DNA of 64,000 nucleotides from Nemertoderma westbladi (lineage: Eukaryota; Xenacoelomorpha; Nemertodermatida; Nemertodermatidae). Location of the stretch: positions 1-64,000 of the forward strand of contig JAUCBJ010005872.1 of the NCBI GenBank assembly GCA_032718475.1, given 5' to 3'. The notes beneath the pieces are model-generated. The model had not been told where the DNA came from. It saw only the letters and a program-made list of their open reading frames with translations, and did not search any database. Made by a program: the position numbers and the translations under genes. Positions 1-11,300 of this stretch are shown piece after piece; within the stretch, counting starts at the first letter, position 1, and each line of letters begins with the position of its first letter.

Positions 1-67
1 CCCCTCAGACGAGTGACTTTTGTTTCAGAGACAAGTTGTAGCAACAAAGGTTTTTCCTTCTGAGGGG
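1..67. repeat. 9-bp inverted repeat, possible end of a small element
   Basis: CCCCTCAGA at 1-9 is the exact reverse complement of TCTGAGGGG at 59-67, with a loop of about 49 nt. It could be a hairpin or the end of a mobile element cut by the window edge. No further partner was found. Confidence 0.4.
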
Positions 68-704
68 AGCCTTAGACATTTTGATATTTTTCTCAGTCAT
101 TTTACTGGCAATATTTAGAGCATTTAATAAGAATTCTTATTATTATTTATATTGTTATTTTTCTCCGCTCGACAAACTCAGAAAACATTTATTGGAATTG
201 GAATTGTAATATAGGAAGAAAGTGAAACTAAATAAAAACGAACATTACCGGTATAGATAAAAACCAATATAGTCATATTCCCGCTATTGGTCCCCCTTCA
301 AAGCCAGGTTCCCATTATACCACTGGGTTAGCGTAGACAATAACAAATGTATTAAAAAGTATAAGGTAATTTATAAGTGTATAAGTCTAAGGTAACACCA
401 GTTCGAAAATTATATTTATGTTATTACTATATTTTGGATTATATTGAAATTCTCATTTCTGATTAATGTTCAACAACTTATTAGTTATAAAAATATATAT
501 TTAAATTAATAACTAGCTATGTTTTATGTTCTAGAATATTTCCTTTAGTTAAAATTAAGAGGATTTGGAGGAGGGTTTTTAGAAGGTGTATCAATACCAA
601 ATATTTTACAAGCCGTACTGCACTAATGAATAACTCACAGGTCAAAAGGCGGTCAGGAATGTGAAAACCGAAGTGGCGATGTGGTGCGTGATGCAGGACG
701 AAGG
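68..704. other. AT-rich non-coding stretch
   Basis: AT-rich sequence with no convincing exon, RNA gene or repeat. It precedes the small ORF at 705. If the WD40 gene starting at 1838 has exons to the left, this is part of one of its introns. Confidence 0.5.
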
Positions 705-1352
705 ATGGAGTACGCGGTGACCCGGTTGTGGGTTCAACGGGGGATAGTGGCCCGGAGGATCGCTGTCGGATTGGCTCTGGCTAACGCACTCTTTTGTCTG
801 AGGACTTCCTTGCAGGGAGAGTCTGCTAACATCAACGGATTCATACCCAGTACTTTGGGGACAGATTTAAACGACATCACAATCCCTGTGGTTCATACCA
901 CCGCTGAAAATAATGTTGATCACACAAAGGGACTGGAATCCGTCAATAAGAACATGGAGAGACTAGAGAACCATTTGGACGATGTCTACGATGCGATACG
1001 AAGTCTTGTAAAAAACCGAGACGATTATCTAGAAGAAGAGATTAACATCATGAAAGATCAACTGAATAGTTTAGCTAGAATGTCAAATAGTGTTGATATG
1101 GGAACAACGAAGTCCACTGTCCATGATATCTACAAAGATAATAAGGTGCTTGTGGACAACGTCCTTGAAGTTTTATCGAAAACGAAGGCGTCCGCCAAAG
1201 AGGTTCTAGGTAGAATCAAGTCAACGTGTTCGGATGTTCTTGAGGTAGTCGGATCCTATACCAAGGACATGACTCCATCCGAAAGCGCAATGGGAGCGAG
1301 TTTATTCGTGACGGTTACGACTTTGGCTTTCCGAGTGTTGCGTTTGGTTTGA
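705..1352 (+). CDS. Small membrane-anchored/coiled-coil protein, unrecognised
   Basis: Single open frame of 215 codons from the first ATG at 705; the frame is open further 5' but only with GTG. The N-terminus has basic residues followed by a hydrophobic stretch (about residues 18-33), like a signal anchor. The middle is charged and heptad-like, rich in N, D, K and E, with several short helices. The last 20 residues are again hydrophobic and end in RVLRLV before a TGA, so a tail anchor is possible. No cysteine framework, enzyme motif or known family is seen. Base composition is less AT-rich than the flanks, which supports real coding. An AATAAA at 1585-1590 could end the transcript. It lies on the same strand just upstream of the WD40 exons and may sit inside an intron of that gene. 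Function unknown. Confidence 0.5.
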   Translation: MEYAVTRLWVQRGIVARRIAVGLALANALFCLRTSLQGESANINGFIPSTLGTDLNDITIPVVHTTAENNVDHTKGLESVNKNMERLENHLDDVYDAIRSLVKNRDDYLEEEINIMKDQLNSLARMSNSVDMGTTKSTVHDIYKDNKVLVDNVLEVLSKTKASAKEVLGRIKSTCSDVLEVVGSYTKDMTPSESAMGASLFVTVTTLAFRVLRLV

Positions 1353-1837
1353 CAAGCGATGAGATTGTTTGTCTAGGGCGATTTCTGGATCATTCATACT
1401 TCCCAATATTCCGCCTATAAGAAATTATTTCTCCGTCTCCAATGTATTTTATTATAGATAATGAAAAAAATGCCTCACAAAATTTACATTCGCGTTTCTC
1501 AGAAATTTAGAAATAACGTATTGGTAATAATATTTTGTAATGCTACTGTAGCAGTAAATTAATATAAAAAGAATCCATGTTTTAAATAAATTAAATTATT
1601 ATTTTATTATAAAATTATATTATTACTTATCATCTTATAATATTAACATAGATTTGTTATAACGCTGGAGATTATAACCCCCAAGTACAACAGGATCATG
1701 GGATCTTCTCACACACGAAGTCTAGATAATTCTTGCGTAGCAGTGTTCTGTTCTGTCCGTCCATGTTCTACAAAATAGTTCAGAACTCATTTTTAATTAA
1801 TTTACTAATGAAATAATAATGTTAAATATGTTTTTAG
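1353..1837. other. AT-rich spacer with possible poly(A) signal
   Basis: Non-coding. AATAAA at 1585-1590 may serve the ORF ending at 1352. The right end is the pyrimidine-rich acceptor TTTTTAG at 1831-1837 of the first WD40 exon. Confidence 0.45.
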
Positions 1838-2018
1838 ATATGCAGTATGGCATGTACACACGGACAGTCTCGGGATTACCTGGCAGTCGGCTGTTTAGAT
1901 CACAACATATTCATGTTCGATATTCGATCTACAAATTTAGTGTCTTCCTTTAAGAATCAGCATTCCGCCCCAATTCAATGTCTTCAATTTTCTTATGATG
2001 ATGAATTCCTGTTATCGG
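1838..2018 (+). CDS. WD40 gene, first exon in the window
   Basis: The acceptor is TTTTTAG ending at 1837 and the donor is GTAAGG at 2019. It starts in phase 0 and leaves one base of a split Gly/Ala codon. It encodes one blade (YLAVGCLDHNIFMFDI) and the first half of the next, ending FLLSG. There is no start signal of its own; earlier exons are expected to the left. Confidence 0.85.
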
Positions 2019-5000
2019 GTAAGGTTAACATTATTACGTTGTAGGAATACCGTCGGGAAGGCTTCGGTCTTGTGGAAATTATCTTCCGCGCGTTTTTAAT
2101 TAATTTCCTCCCATGATAATAGTTGTTATTTTACACCCGCTTCGTATTTACCAGCGCTCGATCTACCCTGGTGATAATTTATTTTAATTCAAAACCTACC
2201 TATACGAGTTGTGCAACACGGGTTGTATGTATCCCAAGGATGCAATGTCTTAGAGACCCCATGCGATGCACCGTGTACGGTGGGTATAATATAATAGAGC
2301 AACATGCATCGCACATGGCAGATCATTTTACACAATATCTTGGAATACAGTGACATCACCACATTTAATGAGATTGCATGAAATGGATTGTACGTGATGT
2401 TTCATAATGAAGAACAATGTATTGATACTGTATCCCACGTAACTTAAACAACTGGAGAAATATTTACTTGTCAACTACCCAGGACTGAATAAGAGTGGAA
2501 ATCAACTTATTAGAATAAATTAACTAATTATTTCACATGAAAAAAATAGGGTTTTAAGGAAAGAAGTTGTTTGTTTGTCGTAGTAAAAACGTCGCAATGG
2601 CGGAATTAGGCTAATGTTGCAATGTAATTAATTATATTGCCTATGTACATACATGTCAACTACAGTTTAATGTCCGTTTTTACATTTAGCCGATGGTAAA
2701 TTACTCAATATCTGGCATGTGGGTGTCCCGCTTCCAACATCGCAACCACCCAACATGCATTCCGATATAGTGACGTGTTTGGCGATATCGCAGGACGACA
2801 AACATGCGGTTTCCGGTACCAGGAACTGTATAATAAAACTGTGGAATATGGAATCTGGACAGGTTAGCTAATAAATTAATATATGAATAGTATATTACCC
2901 TTACTTTGCCAATACTTTGTACGCTACAATACCTGGTGCAGATTGTTGGTTTTACTTCACATCTTGTTTTGTTTTCTTTACAGATTGTTCAGGCTTTCAG
3001 GGACAATTCTGGAGCGATTTCCGCTCTTAGTATAGCTACGAATATGGAATACGTTGCTGCTGGCACTACTTTATCCATTATCAAACTATGGAGTGTAGTA
3101 AGTGCACTCAATAATATTTCTACAGCTGTAACAATAAAATTTGCAAAATCTATAATTTAAACTTATTAATAATAATTATTGTTTAATGGCAGGCTACCTA
3201 ATCTATATACAGGGATAATTTATAATAAAAGGTCAATCAATGTATCCAACAGCAAGTTTTTTACTTAGATATAATTCATTTTACTTATCTTAAACAAAAT
3301 AATATATCTTAGCAGTTAGCAACAACCGTTCTGATTGCACAGAAACCAGGGTCGTATTACCCAATAGGCTTGCGAGGCTTGAGCCTAGGGCCCTGCGAAA
3401 AATGGGGGCCCGGCGAAATTTTATATTAGTGTTCATGTTAAAATTTTAATGAACATTCTGAAAATTAATTAAAAATGCCACAGCAACAATTACACAAATT
3501 CCATCAATATTTGTTAATATTTAGTTATTAGTTATTTAGTTAAATAGTTATTAATTGTACGTTTTAAATCGCTCTGAATCCATACGAATACGTTCTTAAG
3601 TGGTTATATAATATCGCCGTTATGTTTAGTTTAGTGCAGAGTTTTTTGTTGCTTTTTATCACTATAGCATTGCCAAATTAATTAATTTTGGCTGAGTTCC
3701 AGGGTATAGAGTGGGGCATGGTGGAGTGAGTGGAGGGGCCCGCAAAAAGCGTAATCCGGCCCCGACAGCGACATTTCCATTTGGTTTCCCTTTGAGAACA
3801 AAAAGCGAAACTTAGATTAAATGATTAGATTGCTTGTGGAATTGTCACTGAATTAATATAATTCAATGGCTCTTTTTCTATTTGCAGAGCTCCGCTATTC
3901 CTGTCATTATATTTACCGATCACTCAGCCGAAATCTCACATATTTATATTTCTCCCAACGACGACAACATATTCTCCGCCGATAAGAAAAACTCTATCCG
4001 CGTCTGGGGAGCCGAGTCCGGGGACATAGTCATGTCGCTCAACGGACCCACCAGTCTCATCGCCATGACAACAGACCAACGATTGGTCGTTTCGGGGGAG
4101 GGGAACCATCAACTCAAAGTGTGGCGACGTAGTGATGGCAATGTCCTGCACACTGTCAGGTAGGTCCCACACTCTATCAACCAGCTGATCGCCTCAATGG
4201 TTGGAAGGCCCAGTTTGAAAAGTTCCTATAATAGTGACAGGGTTTTTTTAATATAATAATATACACTCCCCAACGGGGTAAATGAAATTCGGTAAAATCA
4301 ATATTATTTTTAACAGTAAAATGGATATAAAATAAAATAAATATTAGTTTCGTAAGTTAATGGTCGAGGCGAGAACTGCGACCAGTGACAGGGTTTTTTG
4401 TATCCAAAAAGTGTCTGTACTCCCAGATATTCCCATTGGCGATATCTCCTTTGCAGAAGTGAAGGCTGCTGCAAAGAGCATTAAGACTAATCGTGCCAGT
4501 GGAGTAGATGGTGTTCCCCCTGAGGTCTTTAAAATACCTGAGTGTTTAAAGCTCATCTATCCCATCATAGTAGACATGTACCGAACAACAAGAGTCCCAC
4601 AAGAAATGAAAACAAATAAGTTGGTGCCAGTTCCCAAGAAGGGCAACCTAACACTCTATGGTTCTTTTCGTGGAATCTCATTGATCTCGATTGCTGCAAA
4701 GCTATACAATAGAATTCTATTAAATCGCATCAGGGATCCCATTGAGAGACTGCTCCGTGGAAATCAGAATGGGTTCCGTAAAGGTCGTGGGACCATGGAG
4801 CCCATTTTGGCACTTAGAAGGATAATTGAAGAGTTATCAAAAAAGAAAGCGCATCTTGCTGTTATCTTTGTTGACTTCTTCAAGGCCTTTGATTCAGTCT
4901 CTCGCTCACGTATGTTCAGCATACTTTCATTATATGGGATTCCTGATGAAATTATTGCAGCAATCAGATCAGTATACGATGGTTCGACAACATTTGTGTC

Positions 5001-8000
5001 TACTGTTGACGGTGACACAGAACCATTTGAAGTGTTATGGGGCGTCCTCCAGGGAGACACACTTCGACAACGTTTGTGTCTACCATTGACGGTGACCTGA
5101 CACAGATCCAGTGAGCACAATACACGTGGGTTGACCGACAGACACGAGCTCTTTAAACAATTCACTATGATTGCAACGCACCGATTGCTGCCTGTTCTGC
5201 AGAAGCTAGAAATTTCGCATCATTTTTCGCATCCAAGTTTGTAGTTCTGCTTCCCAGTGGCTAGTTAATATACACACCTGTATCTTCGTTACACTGTCAG
5301 TTCCTTATCCCTTTGGAACTTCACTCTTACTGTGATTTCCCGACATGCTCCCTTAAAATAATGCCTCCCACTGTGATGTAAAACCTAATCAGCTGATCAC
5401 ATGTAACTGTCTAGGACGGCTACTGCAAGTGCAACTTAAAAACTACTTTGTTGGTTTTAAATTGTCTACTGCTGTACATACCTACCTGCAAGGTTTTCAC
5501 TTAATTCGCTATAGACTAACTAAAATTAAAACTATTAATATATATTTAGGACAATTCAAGCCTTTATTTTAATTGATATTATAAATATTAATGTCACGAA
5601 AAATTGCACCATAACCCTTAATACAACAGCCATTTTTAGGGGGTCGGAGCCCCCCCACCCCCCCCCCCCCCCTAATTTTTTTCAAATTTCAATAAAATGC
5701 ATTTCGTTCGAAATTCATTCGAAATGGGCAAAGCCTTACAGCTGGGCAAAGCCTTACAGCCTTACAGCTGTGTCATGGGATGGGTGAGGGCGCGCCTCTC
5801 GTTTGGGGTCCTGAGGCCAACTTGTGCCTGCTTAAGGGCGTCGGGCACAAAGTGGCGTAGTATTGGGGCAGAGGATGGCGCTGGAATCCCCTTAGGTTTA
5901 CGTATCTGAAACTGTATGGTGTAATGCCAAGTAACAGGGAAGGAATGGAAATACTAACTCAAACGGTATATAAACTCTTCATGATTATTTGTTAGTTTTA
6001 ATTCTTGTTTTACGAAAAATACCTGTATTCTATAATATTGATTATGGGTAATGAAAACATCAGAACATCAGAATAAAAGCCTCGATTTACGTCTCTAAAT
6101 TTACACATTAGTATTTTGATAATATCTTTACCAATTTTTGGTGAAATTTAAAATGATTTTCAGATTCGGAATCTACAGACGAAGGCGGTTCTAAAATGAT
6201 ATCTAGATTACATTTCAAAGACGTAAAATAAAGTCTACGGAGGTGGTTAAACATTGCTAAATATACATTTTTAAAGGGCTTGTTGTATGGAAATAACTGG
6301 GAAATTGAAAAATCCGGCCAGGCCACCAGTAAGAAAAGGTGTCGATCTACCATCATACCGAATTTCGTAGCATTTTATTGAAATTTGAAAAAATTAGGGG
6401 GGGGGGGGCTCCGACCCCCTAAAAATGGTTGTTGTATTAAGGGTTATGGTGTATATATATATTTAACCAAAAAAATATATAGAATATAATTCAACCAGCG
6501 TGTTTTTATTTCCAATATTATGATTATAACCATTAAAGATTACCAAATAGCTCAGCAATACAAACGCACCGGTAACATTATCTACCGAACCTCTTAACCT
6601 TTAGTGGCGGCGGTAGAGATTGCATTATAGCCTCGTTGGAGCGCTCAACCACAACTAAGTCGCCTTCCCTTGTGAACCCACCGAATAGAACATTGTGGAA
6701 GCGGTTATTAAACACAAGGACCCCCGGTAGAGGTTCGTGGTTGTCTGGGATCGAGTTCTTTCTATCGACGACCTCGCCACTCTCACGGAGGGGGGTCTTA
6801 CAGACGACTCTACTCCTATCCAATAGAATTACGCCATCGTGCGACTGCATTATGAACTGATCTCTGTTTATTGGGTTTATAGAAACACCGCTAGGTTTCG
6901 CGCTGTTTGGGGTCCTGTAGACTGGTGGCCAGTTCGCACAGGAGTTGAGTTCCGTACTGAAAGCCGTCTCTTCGCCTGTCTTTAGATTCCATTCGTACAC
7001 TTTGTGGTCCACGTAGGCGACTATCAGAGTCCGTTTAACCTCGTCCAGACCCATAGCGCATACAGGGACGCATCGTCTAGGCAACGCTACGTCCAACGGG
7101 CGACCTCTCCCGTTGCTATGGTGAACCTCCAGCGACCAATCGCGCCCGCAGACCGCCAGCAACTTACTCCCCCCAGCGGCCATCAAATGCACCGATTTCC
7201 CGTCCAATACGCGCGACTGTTGAGTGACGCCGCCCTCTAGCGTTGCGCGGTCGCACTCGATAAACACCAAGCCGTCGCTAGTCACCGCCACAACGCAACA
7301 CTTATCAGCCGAACTCCAACCAATAGCGAGATGCGTCGCCTTGGAAACACGAACATCCGCCACCATTAGTTTATCCAATAAAACGGAGTCGCCGTCCACC
7401 GATAAATAAAATACAGCCAATCCGCTTTCGTTACGATAAACCAACCAATGAGAGTCCAGGCTGATAGCCGCTAACAGGATAGGCGATTCGTTTTTAGCCG
7501 TTAGATGGAGTAACTTAGTGGGCGGAGTCTGCAGCGGAGTCCAGGGATTGGTCGACTTCGGCGGGTTCTTTACCGGTTCCCCGAGTCGCCATAACTCGAG
7601 ATGCGTCGGATACTGCAGGACGATGTGATTGGTCGGTTGAGCGATATAGACGCGGTTGCTATGTGGGAGGCCGCTTAATAACGCAGTCCGTCTGGGGTTG
7701 GAACGACAGCCCCGGGACCGTTTACGGGTCGCCATGGTAATGCAGATTCTAGAATCGACTCCCATAGAGAGGAGACGCGAATCCGATATCAGTAACAGCT
7801 GGTTGACTGCGTGGCTGTAAAATACATTGGATTTAATAGTGGGGGTATTTTCATGTGGCCGACGCTATTAATAGCAAACATTTTATTCTGTAACATTTCA
7901 TTTATTTTATAAAATATTTTATTAATTTTTCTGTATATTCTATTATTATTATATCATAGAAAAAATTTAATGTTCTCGAATCTCGTGTATTTAAATCAGT

Positions 8001-8283
8001 ATTCCGTATTTGTAAATATAGCGGAGGATACGAATATAACATATTATTAGGTCCACGTAGTAGCGATACCTCTAGTATTCACTCCGTTGGACTTGGAATC
8101 TCTAGGTACCGAGTTCAATCCCACTTTACCTACGGCGATTATTTTTTGGTAGTAGTAAGCCATTCAAGAAGACAGTTCATGCGTTAGTAGACGCGGACCA
8201 ATGCACGATTTCGCTCTTGTAAATTTAGGCCCTACTTTCGTGCGTGAAACACTGAAACACACACGAACAGCGTAGCGGAGTCA

Positions 8284-8314
<31 letters not shown>

Positions 8315-11300
8315 AATCCCATATCGACGAATTAATAGTATGTTAAATAGTTAGATAGAGTTGCACCAAGGTGCTCTTCCCCCAAATTAGATTTATATAC
8401 TTTAGTAATAAATAATAATAATAATAACGTAAATTCAAACTACTCAGTTCAAATTGAATAACTGAATAAACGTAAATATTATTCTAAGGCGGATTTAATT
8501 ACCTGTGGTTCTGTGTTTGCCAGACTTTAATCCAGACTCCGTCGGGGTTGCCCGTCTCTACGGACCGGACAAACTTCACGAGCAACGGGTGGACACCGGA
8601 CAAGTAAACAGCGTCGCGGTCCACGCACAGAGAGGTCAACGACCCCTGGTGGGACTGGACGCACTGCGAGAGGGTCCCGAAACGGGCGGACCAAACGCTG
8701 AAACGGCCGAGAGAGTCGACGGATAGGAGCGTAGAGAGTGAAATAAACGCGATACGGTTGACGAGACACTGGGACCTCCGTACAGTTGGATCGTCCAAGC
8801 GAATCCGCAAACCGCAACGACGAGTCGAAACGTCCCACAATTTAATCTGATTCGACGAACCCGAGGCTAATTTTGTGGCGTCCGGGGCGAAAGAAAGGCA
8901 ACTAACTCTGGATTTAAGCAACGCGAAAGTCGAATCATAAATCAAATCCGTGCCGCATAAAGTAAATATTCTTATTCCTCCGTCCTGGGTTCCGACGTAG
9001 ATTGTCTGACTGTCCGACACTGTCGGATTGTCCGACGGTTGTGCGAAGCAGCAGACAGCCCCTCCCTGTCCGTCCGTTGTAGAGGTGATGGATCTGAGAG
9101 TGCTGGATATCTGTAGGATCTCGCCCTGCTCGGACCCAGCCAGTAGGGACTCGTGTCCCGCCCATGTCAGACAGTCTACAGTGTAGCCGGTGGCCGCCAC
9201 GCTGTACATGTGGTAGAGGGTCGCCTTGGTGGTCCATATATCAATAGTCTCGTCGTCCCGGGAGATGGCTAGTAGTTCCTCGGGCTGGTTGTACGCGGCG
9301 CAACGGACTGCAGACGGGTTGTAATTAAAGAAATTAACTCGGTGGACTCGAACAGACATTGCCGGAAGAGAAAATCAACAACTACCCATTAACGTAATCA
9401 ATCAATCAACCAAACGGAAAAGGCAACATACTACACTACAGTAACAGTAGGCCCTACTACTATTGTCAGACTGTTTTAGATCAATATTATATAATATAAT
9501 GAAATATGTAGGCTGGTAGAAGTTGAAGTTTTTTATTAACATCGTACATAACAAAAAACATAAACAGCATATTAAAAACCGGTATATGGAAATTGTATGT
9601 TTTAAAAATAATGCAACCAACATAATATTAAATTATAGTACAGTCACAGTACAATGTTAGGGAGAGCCCCATGGCCATGAGGTTATACCTCGTTTCCATG
9701 GAGGTCCCTTTAAATTAAACTAAAGTAAACCTGTAAACAGAAATTACGTGCAGTAATTGTTTAACATGCAACTAAATAAAATATGGTAGACCGTAGTTCA
9801 GTTAGAAATTTAAAAATTAAAACATAGGTGAAAAATATATCAAAAGTTACGACGTACAGACACTAGGGCTCGATCGGAGCTCCGGCCTCCGGCTCCGGCC
9901 ATTTTGGCACCTCCGGCTCCTGCTCCGGCTCCGGTAAAAATATTGCCGGAGTTAATTTTTTAATAAAGTATTATATTTCGTGCATTTATTATAATCTGAA
10001 CAATTATTTATACTATAACTACTGTAGTACAGCTTCAATATCAAGCATAATACTGCAGTATTTACTTAAAGTCAATGACTGACTGACTGTACTGCAGTAC
10101 TGGTACTGGACAGCTGGCTGACTAGCCAGATAGATAGGACAGACAGACAGACAGATAGGCCCTACTGCTGTACTGTCAGACTGTAAAAAATTGTAAATGC
10201 TGTACAGCTATAACAGTACCACTGCAGCCATTTACTGCTGTCATGCCACATGCCAGCATACTGTACTGCAGTACTGGTACACGTTTGGTAGGCTACCTAC
10301 AGACCTACAGTACACACCTCTACCACAGTTAGACAGTCAGCAGGACTGACAGTTAGTGAGTTAGGCAGTTAGGTACTGTAGGTAATTTTTTTAGCCGTCA
10401 GCGACCAGCGTCAGGCCGTCTGTCCGTAGTCCGTGATAAATTAATTACTTAAATTTTAAATTGAAAATTCGTAAATCTATAAATTATGAAATTAATTAGA
10501 CCTACAGCTGTACACTGTACAGTATGATTAATTATGAGCGATTGGCGAACGATAACCATACTTTATTTTTTTTTAATAAATAATTAAATTTTTAAAATTT
10601 TTGAAAAACTCCGGCTCCTGCTCCGGCTCCTGCCAAATTGTCCAACTCCGGCTCCTGCCAAATCCCAACTCCGATCGAGCCCTAACAGACAGACACACAC
10701 AAAGAATTTAAAAATAAAGCAGCAAATGTCATAAAATCAAGATATGTAAAACATAGGTAAAAAAAAAAATATATATATATTTATGACGTAATAAATCATT
10801 GCGGATTAAAATATGGTAGACCGTAGTAGGCGGTAGGCCTATGTAATTTACAAAATAAAAAAAATAAATCAGCAAATAGAGCAAATAATTACAACTGAAA
10901 TTTAACGCAAAAAAATGAATAAAAGTTGTGTAAACCCCCCCCCCCCCCCCCCCCCCAAGAAATAACTTGCAAATTTATTAATTCCAAATCGAGTTATCCA
11001 GTTATCCTTCATTGCCAGTTTACCGAGAAAGTAATTCTTGACTTTGTGTTTGAACGTTTCCAGGGAGACAGAGTTTCTTACATCCAATGGTAGCGAGTTC
11101 CATATTATCGGCCCTAGAAACGAGAAGCATTCACTTCCTGTTATGGTTCGTCGCAAGGGAACAACACCGCGAGTACATCCATGTCTGAGATTAACCGATA
11201 CAGAGTTGAACTGGACCAATGATGGGAGATACGAGGGAGATAGCACTGTGTTATACAATACATATGATTGGCAGTTAGCTGATCGATGCGAGATTCTATC

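Larger units (their letters stand above)
7815..8502 (-). other. UTP4 intron
   Basis: 688 bp, from donor GTAATT (complement of 8497-8502) to the acceptor ending at 7815. It contains a poly-G run on + at about 8284-8312 and a tRNA-derived SINE-like segment at 8051-8190. Confidence 0.85.

Noticed and set aside
7004-7409. + strand ORFs within 6.6-7.4 kb
   Set aside because: Shadows of UTP4 exon 2.
8051-8135. Functional tRNA gene
   Set aside because: A and B boxes are present, but the acceptor ends do not pair and the arms are poor; a SINE head is more likely.
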